Positions 5,465 to 9,270 of a stretch of DNA of 9,270 bases are shown here, piece after piece. A program made the translations under genes and the position numbers. The stretch is taken from assembly GCA_026983895.1 (NCBI GenBank), contig JALSTF010000195.1, positions 1-9,270 of the forward strand, read 5' to 3'. Numbering within the stretch: the first letter of the stretch is position 1; the number at the start of each line of letters is the position of its first letter. The notes beneath the pieces were generated by a model. It did not search any database. It saw only the letters and a list, made by a program, of their open reading frames with translations, and was not told the origin of the DNA. This DNA comes from Sulfurovum sp. GTDB lineage: Bacteria > Campylobacterota > Campylobacteria > Campylobacterales > Sulfurovaceae.

Positions 5465-6208
5465 GTGGCAAATAGAAAAGAAAAACGATCCCGTGCGACC
5501 AAAGAATTCTCACGCTTTGCCAAAGCCTATGACCAGTATAACATTATACAATCCGAAGTGGCAAAAACACTGATTGACAAATTAGCTTCAAAGCGTTACG
5601 GCACGATTATTGATATTGGTGCGGGAAGCGGTAAAGTCTATAAATATCTTCTGGAAAAAGATATCGCTTTCGAACGTTTCATCGCACTTGATTCTTCTTC
5701 TGAAATGCTTGATATCCATCCCGAAGAAGAAAGTACAGAAAAAATATGTGCAGATTTCAACGAAATAGAAACATTCAAAGCACTTCCTGTTTCGGGAGAA
5801 ATACTGCTGCTCTCTTCTTCAGCATTGCAGTGGAGCAAGGATCCAGACTTGACTTTTCAAGCACTTTCCAAACTTTCTTCACAAGCCTATTTTGCTATTT
5901 TTACTTCCAATACGTTCAAAACACTGCATCATTATGCAGGGATCGATTCTCCGATATACAGCGAGAATAGACTCAAAGAGGTTATTGGAAGATACTACGA
6001 TGCATCTTATGAAGTACGACACTACAAGCTCTATTTCGATTCTGTACGGGATATGTTCCTCTATATTAAAAAAAGCGGTGTCAGCGGAGGGGAAAAAAAA
6101 TTGGGGTATAAAGAGATAAAAACGTTGATGTCCGTCTATCCGTTCGATTATCTGGAATTTGAAGTACTGTTTGCAGAAGGGACACCCAAAGGTGCCCGGT
6201 ACGTTTAG
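5465..6208 (+). CDS. SAM-dependent methyltransferase, BioC-like
   Basis: The 247-residue product is a class I Rossmann methyltransferase. Motif I I-I-D-I-G-A-G-S-G lies at 48-56, an acidic D76 after strand 2 would hold the SAM ribose, D97 lies in the next acidic position, and motif IV-like L-L-L-S-S-S-A-L-Q-W ends at W123. The N-terminal F-S-R-F-A-K-A-Y-D-Q-Y (15-25) followed by Q-x-x-V-A, and the A-L-Q-W motif, are typical of BioC. That enzyme methylates the free carboxyl of malonyl-ACP so that fatty-acid enzymes can build the pimeloyl arm of biotin. No other biotin gene is in the window, so substrate is inferred from family resemblance only. It could be another methyltransferase of the same clan. 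GTG 5465 is taken as start because GGAG (5456-5459) lies 5 nt upstream and the next methionine is deep inside the fold. Expressed divergently from secG; its stop overlaps the next gene's stop. Confidence 0.7.
   Translation: MANRKEKRSRATKEFSRFAKAYDQYNIIQSEVAKTLIDKLASKRYGTIIDIGAGSGKVYKYLLEKDIAFERFIALDSSSEMLDIHPEEESTEKICADFNEIETFKALPVSGEILLLSSSALQWSKDPDLTFQALSKLSSQAYFAIFTSNTFKTLHHYAGIDSPIYSENRLKEVIGRYYDASYEVRHYKLYFDSVRDMFLYIKKSGVSGGEKKLGYKEIKTLMSVYPFDYLEFEVLFAEGTPKGARYV
6179..6197. terminator. Hairpin at the convergent methyltransferase/BI-1 gene ends (possible terminator)
   Basis: GGG(A)CACC at 6179-6186 can pair with GGTGCCC at 6191-6197, giving 7 G/C-rich pairs with one bulged A and a 4-nt loop (6187-6190). 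It lies inside the last codons of the methyltransferase gene and 8 nt past the stop of the convergent BI-1 gene. No clear U-tract follows on either strand. Because the two genes overlap tail to tail there is no other space for a terminator, but chance is possible. Confidence 0.3.
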
Positions 6209-6891
6209 TCATCTCCCCCAAAAATGCCAAGCAGCTGAAGAAGCGCTGTGAACATATTGAGAAAGTCAATATAAAGCGATACGGCTGCATCAACAGGTGA
6301 ATCATAGGCACCATTGGCAATATTCTGTGTATCATAGATCGTAAAGATCGAGAAGAGCAGCAAAATCCCTGCCGTAACAATAATGTGCATCATTGGACTA
6401 TGCAGAATGAAGTAGTTCACCAATGAAGCGATGATCACGACAATCAGGGTAATGAACAAGGGTTTCCCCCAGCTCGAGTAATCAGATTTACTGTTGATCG
6501 CGAAAATACTGAGTGCCCCGAAAAGTACAGATGTCATTAAAAACGCATTTCCGATCACTGCACCATTTCCCATCCCGATGAGCGATGCCAGAAGCGGTAC
6601 CAAGGAGACCCCTGTCAAGAAGGTAAAGATGAAGAGCATAGCCAGATTAAGCCCCGGTTTGCTTCTTGTCATACTCAAACCAAAAAAGAGTACAAGCAGT
6701 TCGGCCCCAAAAATAAACCACTGGTACTGCATGACTGCCTCTGCATAGGGCATGGTGATATAGGCACCTGCCGCAGCAGCGATCATACTCGCCGCCAGAA
6801 GCTGGTAAGTCTTCTTCATAAAGCCTACCGAAGTTCCTTCCTGCACATAGCCGGCTTCAGCCGACGCATAATCTCTATCATATAAAGCCAT
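6205..6891 (-). CDS. Bax inhibitor-1 family (YbhL/YccA/YetJ-type) integral membrane protein
   Basis: The 228-residue product has a short soluble N-terminus with a G-F-M-K-K-T-Y-x-L-L entry motif, then about seven closely spaced hydrophobic helices, as in the BI-1/TMBIM family. The family motif I-Y-D-T-Q lies at 185-189 and S-L-Y-I-D-F-L-N near 205-212. The aspartates D187 and D209 correspond well to the di-aspartyl pair that controls pH-dependent calcium leak in Bacillus YetJ. Helix 7 ends in L-L-x-L-L-G-I-F-G. The protein resides in the inner membrane. Members in bacteria include YccA, which binds FtsH, and YbhL; the specific role here is unknown. Start at 6891 is supported by AAAGGAA on the minus strand 5 nt before the ATG. 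Its stop overlaps that of the methyltransferase gene by 4 nt. Confidence 0.88.
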   Translation of the reverse strand: MALYDRDYASAEAGYVQEGTSVGFMKKTYQLLAASMIAAAAGAYITMPYAEAVMQYQWFIFGAELLVLFFGLSMTRSKPGLNLAMLFIFTFLTGVSLVPLLASLIGMGNGAVIGNAFLMTSVLFGALSIFAINSKSDYSSWGKPLFITLIVVIIASLVNYFILHSPMMHIIVTAGILLLFSIFTIYDTQNIANGAYDSPVDAAVSLYIDFLNMFTALLQLLGIFGGDD

Positions 6892-6918
6892 TTAAGTTCC
6901 TTTTGTAAATTTAGTGCA

Positions 6919-6955
6919 AGTATAATGATAAGAGATTAATACAAGGTTAATACAA
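6919..6955 (-). promoter_or_regulatory. Candidate promoter and tandem 11-bp repeat upstream of the BI-1 gene
   Basis: On the minus strand TATACT (6924-6919) could be the -10 for the BI-1 gene, giving a leader of about 20 nt. Just upstream of it, TTAATACAA occurs twice on the plus strand (6936-6944 and 6947-6955), an 11-bp period that puts both copies on the same DNA face. It may be a regulator site; its reverse complement begins TTGTAT and is weakly -35-like. The rest of the 239-nt gap (6892-7130) is AT-rich, with a 7-bp AT inverted repeat at 6963-6981, and holds no gene I can support. Confidence 0.35.
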
Positions 6956-7087
6956 ATTTTTAAATATTTTTCATAAATATTGATAGGATTGTTATTGGTT
7001 AAATGATCTAAATTTCTTATTTTTTAATTCTGCCTTCACAGAATATTGCATAGAGAAATCTGTTTTCATCAAGACTAAGTAAGTTCG

Positions 7088-7097
7088 TAGTATACTA
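7088..7097 (+). promoter_or_regulatory. Palindrome with -10-like TATACT upstream of the lipoprotein gene
   Basis: TAGTATACTA (7088-7097) is a perfect 10-bp palindrome. TCGT on its left and ACGA on its right extend the symmetry with single-base offsets. TATACT (7091-7096) inside it could be the -10 element, with transcription starting about 28 nt before the ATG at 7131. An overlap of operator and promoter is possible. The ribosome binding site is AAAGG (7118-7122), 8 nt before the ATG. Confidence 0.35.
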
Positions 7098-7130
7098 ACG
7101 ACAATCTAATACATAATAAAGGCTTTTTGA

Positions 7131-7577
7131 ATGAGAATAATCATTTCACTTTCTCTCCTGTTTTTCATACTTTCTTTGACAGGATGTGAAGGGCCGGGCT
7201 TGGGCAGTAAAGTACATAAAGAATACTTTACCAATGGTCAATTAAGATCAGAATTCATTATGAGTGACAAAACAAAAAAGAATGGTGTCCTGAAAAAATA
7301 TGGCAGTGACGGCAAGCTTACTTCTGTTGTAAATATTAAAAATGGAGTGAAGAACGGAGTGGAAGTGCTCTATGATCCGGAAGGACGTGTACTGATGCGT
7401 ACACCTTATATGAACGGTGTCAAGCATGGAAATCAAACTATTTATTATCCCAACCAAACTGTCATGGCAACGATTCCCTGGCGATATGACAGAAAAAACG
7501 GTACCGCTGTAAAATATTATCCTGACGGATCAGTACAGCAAAAAGCCCGATTTAAAAACAACAGGATCGTCAATTAG
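7131..7577 (+). CDS. Lipoprotein with MORN-variant (YwqK-type) repeats
   Basis: The 148-residue product begins with a hydrophobic signal peptide ending in the lipobox L16-T-G-C19. Lgt/LspA processing would leave a lipidated Cys19. Residue +2 is Glu rather than Asp, so by the Lol rule of Enterobacteria it would go to the outer membrane. The mature part consists of about five degenerate repeats of 22-25 residues with the pattern Y-x-x-D/N-G-x-x-x-x-x-x-x-x-N-G-x-x-x-G-x-x-x-x-Y, for example around 38-60, 60-84, 84-108 and 108-131. This is the MORN_2 or YwqK-antitoxin-like repeat, which folds as stacked beta hairpins. Despite the database label YwqK antitoxin, no toxin is adjacent, so a structural or binding role at the envelope is more likely. 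Its TAG stop is in the same frame as the following metallopeptidase gene, with only two codons between stop and next ATG. Confidence 0.8.
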   Translation: MRIIISLSLLFFILSLTGCEGPGLGSKVHKEYFTNGQLRSEFIMSDKTKKNGVLKKYGSDGKLTSVVNIKNGVKNGVEVLYDPEGRVLMRTPYMNGVKHGNQTIYYPNQTVMATIPWRYDRKNGTAVKYYPDGSVQQKARFKNNRIVN

Positions 7578-7583
7578 ATCCCT

Positions 7584-8261
7584 ATGTCGCCACTACTGCC
7601 TGCATATATTCATATCGTCAAACCTGGACTTAAAAATACGTACCTCTCTTTTGATGAGGAGGGGAATCTTGTTATCAAATCCCCCAAAGTATCCCAACGC
7701 TATATAGAACAGCTGCTTTTAAAAAAAGCTGCATGGATCAATCGTTCCAGGGAAAAGATTCTGAATAAAAAGGGAAGGGTACCGGATTTCTGTAAGCAAA
7801 GTGTACTCTGTTTTCTTGGAGATGAAATTTCCCTGATACTCGTACCTCATGAAAAAAAACGCACTTCTCTTACTCTGGATCGGCAAAAAGGATTCCGGAT
7901 CTTTTATAACCATTATGATAAAACAGCTTTTCTCAGACAGATAGATGCTTTCTATCGGCAAGAGGCAGAGCATCTCATACCTCCTATAGTGGAGCACTAT
8001 GCAAAACAAATGCGGCTTTCTCCTTCGGGTATACGTTTTCGTAAGACAAAACGGCAGTGGGGGAGTTGTTCAGGACAGAACATACTCAGTTTCAACACTA
8101 TGCTGATGAAACTGCCTCTCGAAGTGATAAAATATGTCGTCGTACATGAACTTGCGCATATTCGCCACAAACACCATCAAAAAGCATTTTGGGATCTGGT
8201 TGAAGCATATATACCCGACTATAAAGTGCGTATCGAAATACTGCATACATACACTACATGA
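7584..8261 (+). CDS. YgjP-type zinc metallopeptidase (M48/DUF45 family)
   Basis: The 225-residue product carries the zinc motif H188-E-L-A-H192 with a probable third ligand H198 before A-F-W, and the family signature W159-G-S-C-S163 some 25 residues upstream, with F-N-T-x-L-x-K-L-P between them. This is the pattern of the YgjP/DUF45 metallopeptidases (M48-like gluzincins; SprT-like fold). No signal peptide or membrane helix is visible, so it is probably cytoplasmic. Substrates of this family are poorly known; in several bacteria members neighbour restriction-modification genes, but none is visible here. The ATG at 7584 lies 6 nt after the lipoprotein stop and has only a weak ribosome binding site, suggesting translation is coupled to the upstream gene. 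Its TGA stop (8259-8261) overlaps an out-of-frame ATG. Confidence 0.85.
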   Translation: MSPLLPAYIHIVKPGLKNTYLSFDEEGNLVIKSPKVSQRYIEQLLLKKAAWINRSREKILNKKGRVPDFCKQSVLCFLGDEISLILVPHEKKRTSLTLDRQKGFRIFYNHYDKTAFLRQIDAFYRQEAEHLIPPIVEHYAKQMRLSPSGIRFRKTKRQWGSCSGQNILSFNTMLMKLPLEVIKYVVVHELAHIRHKHHQKAFWDLVEAYIPDYKVRIEILHTYTT

Positions 8262-8271
8262 GGAGTCTCAC

Positions 8272-8547
8272 ATCGATACCGTTTATCTTTTACTTTTTCT
8301 GATCATTGTTCTTGCAGGTTCCGTCTTTACCTATGTGTATTACCTCAAAGAGAAAAAAGAACAGCTCGATGTTATCAAGCGCGGTTTCTGCCCAAGATGC
8401 CACCAGAAAAATATAGCATTGACCGATCAGAGATCCAGTGGATGTTCCGGTCCGAAGCTACTCACATTCGAGTGCAGCGAATGCGGATATCACAACAGTT
8501 TTTCAGTGGAAAATGACGGAGGGTGCGGAAGCGGAAAATGCGGATGA
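8272..8547 (+). CDS. Small membrane-anchored zinc-ribbon protein (apparent ATC start)
   Basis: From an ATC at 8272 the product is 91 residues. A single membrane helix (about 4-24) is followed by a basic/acidic stretch and a cytoplasmic-looking zinc ribbon with C40-P-R-C43 and C68-S-E-C71-G-Y-H. A third cysteine C58 and a tail G-G-C85-G-S-G-K-C90-G give seven cysteines in all. The two C-x-x-C pairs should bind zinc; the tail pair could bind another metal or be redox active. No ATG, GTG or TTG lies near the start in this frame: the nearest ATG is more than 100 nt upstream inside the metallopeptidase gene. The strong GAGGAG (8260-8265) sits 6 nt before ATC 8272, so a rare ATC start is my best guess. 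A frameshift from the out-of-frame ATG at 8258 or a sequence error is the alternative. Function unknown; third gene of the plus-strand run. Confidence 0.6.
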   Translation: MDTVYLLLFLIIVLAGSVFTYVYYLKEKKEQLDVIKRGFCPRCHQKNIALTDQRSSGCSGPKLLTFECSECGYHNSFSVENDGGCGSGKCG

Positions 8548-8572
8548 CCAATGCCCAAACAGGGCATTGGTC
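8546..8572. terminator. Bidirectional hairpin between convergent genes
   Basis: GACCAATGCCC (8546-8556) and GGGCATTGGTC (8562-8572) are exact reverse complements with a 5-nt loop AAACA. The hairpin begins within the TGA of the zinc-ribbon gene and ends 2 nt before the last codon of the convergent msr gene. Its place fits a shared transcription terminator. Neither strand has a U-tract after it, so efficiency as an intrinsic terminator is doubtful. Confidence 0.6.
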
Positions 8573-8574
8573 TG

Positions 8575-9270
8575 TCAGTCAAATCGTTTGACACGTCTGT
8601 GACAATAGGGTTTGGTCCCCTTGCGTTCATAATAATCCTGATGGTAAGCTTCGGCTGAATAGAAAGGAGATTTTTCAAATATCTTTGTAACGATCCGGTA
8701 TCCCTTCTTCTTTAAAATGCCGATCAGTTTTCCAATCATTCTGCGTTCTTTGGCATTACTGACAAAGATGGCTGAAATATACTGTGATCCCATATCCGGA
8801 CCCTGTCCTCCTTTCTGCGTAGGATCATGGATCTCAAAAAAGGTCTTTGCCAAAGTTTCATAGCTCACTTGTGAAGGATCATACAAAACTTCCACTGTTT
8901 CAATATGACCTGTTTGAGTATAGGAAACTTGCTCATAGCTGGGATTTTTCACTTTTCCGCCCATAAAGCCGGAGGTGACCTCCCTGACCCCTTTGATCTT
9001 TTCCATATAATATTCCACACCCCAGAAACAGCCGCCTGCAAAATAGGCACGCGCCAACTTATCGTCAACTTCTTTTTTACTATTGTCAAAATTCAAGGAG
9101 ACAGAATTGACACAGTAGCGGACATTTTTCTTTGTCAAGCCTTCTCCTCTGAATACATGCCCAAGATGCGCCCCGCACTTGGCACAAACGATCTCCGTGC
9201 GAACACCGTCTTTATCCGGTACTTCCCTCACTGCTCCGGGAATAGCTTCATCAAAGCTCGGCCAGCCGCA
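8575..9270 (-). CDS. msrBA: Bifunctional methionine sulfoxide reductase, MsrB-MsrA fusion (5' end outside window)
   Basis: The visible 231 residues continue past the right edge, so the N-terminus is missing. Counting from the first visible residue, the MsrB domain shows C1-G-W-P-S-F, the zinc pair C29-x-x-C32 followed by G-x-H-L-G-H-V-F, and catalytic C53 in R-Y-C-V-N-S. C1 is in the position of the recycling cysteine of some MsrBs. After a linker of about ten residues the MsrA domain begins with G-G-C81-F-W-G, its catalytic cysteine, and continues with H-D-P-T-Q, D-M-G-S-Q-Y and Y-H-Q-D-Y-Y, ending in a Cys near the C-terminus that can recycle it. MsrA reduces the S and MsrB the R epimer of methionine sulfoxide, repairing oxidised proteins. 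Order B-A is opposite to the A-B fusion of Helicobacter pylori as I recall it. Whether a signal peptide exists cannot be seen. Confidence 0.93.
   Translation of the reverse strand, partial: CGWPSFDEAIPGAVREVPDKDGVRTEIVCAKCGAHLGHVFRGEGLTKKNVRYCVNSVSLNFDNSKKEVDDKLARAYFAGGCFWGVEYYMEKIKGVREVTSGFMGGKVKNPSYEQVSYTQTGHIETVEVLYDPSQVSYETLAKTFFEIHDPTQKGGQGPDMGSQYISAIFVSNAKERRMIGKLIGILKKKGYRIVTKIFEKSPFYSAEAYHQDYYERKGTKPYCHRRVKRFD

Noticed and set aside
6963..6981. AT-only 7-bp inverted repeat (AATATTT / AAATATT) as a terminator or operator.
   Set aside because: In such AT-rich DNA this degree of symmetry is expected by chance, and it does not sit at a gene end.
7131..7577. YwqK-like lipoprotein as the antitoxin of a toxin-antitoxin pair.
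   Set aside because: The repeats fit the family often labelled that way, but the protein is a predicted envelope lipoprotein and the next gene is a YgjP metallopeptidase, not a known toxin.

Overview
The window looks like a chromosomal stretch from a member of the Campylobacterota (formerly Epsilonproteobacteria), probably a Sulfurovum- or Sulfurimonas-like organism. The evidence is a secG-frr-pyrE cluster of the kind I recall from Campylobacter and relatives, an Aer/CetB-type stand-alone PAS protein, promoters with good -10 but poor -35 elements, and a moderately AT-rich sequence. The genus is an inference; the genes themselves come from the sequence.

Layout. Positions 1-709 (+) hold the last codons of a probable GspE/PilB-type secretion or pilus ATPase, overlapped by a prepilin-like gene whose product ends in an extreme polylysine tail. 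Positions 788-3121 (+) encode a large HerA/FtsK-superfamily ATPase with a long C-terminal coiled-coil module. Positions 3189-3698 (+) encode a single-domain PAS sensor of the Aer/CetB type, starting at GTG. These converge on a minus-strand cluster at 5362-3713: secG (preprotein translocase), frr (ribosome recycling factor) and pyrE (orotate phosphoribosyltransferase). A perfect 12-bp inverted repeat at 5400-5430 carries outward-facing -10 boxes for secG and for a divergent BioC-like methyltransferase gene (5465-6208, +). That gene overlaps tail to tail by 4 nt with a Bax-inhibitor-1 family membrane protein gene (6205-6891, -).

After a 239-nt AT-rich intergenic region comes a plus-strand three-gene run: a MORN/YwqK-type lipoprotein (7131-7577), a YgjP-type zinc metallopeptidase (7584-8261) and a small membrane-anchored zinc-ribbon protein (about 8272-8547) that lacks a canonical start codon. 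An 11-bp perfect hairpin separates this run from a convergent msrB-msrA fusion gene (8575-9270, -), cut by the window edge.

Most of the window is housekeeping or widespread families. I do not see a convincing defence locus, mobile element, CRISPR array, tRNA, rRNA or other undescribed multi-gene system. The least ordinary items are the polylysine-tailed pseudopilin, the coiled-coil/glycine-rich tip of the HerA-like ATPase, the symmetrical secG/methyltransferase promoter, the strand-specific hairpin between secG and frr, the lipoprotein-metallopeptidase gene pair separated by one in-frame TAG, and the apparent ATC start of the zinc-ribbon gene.
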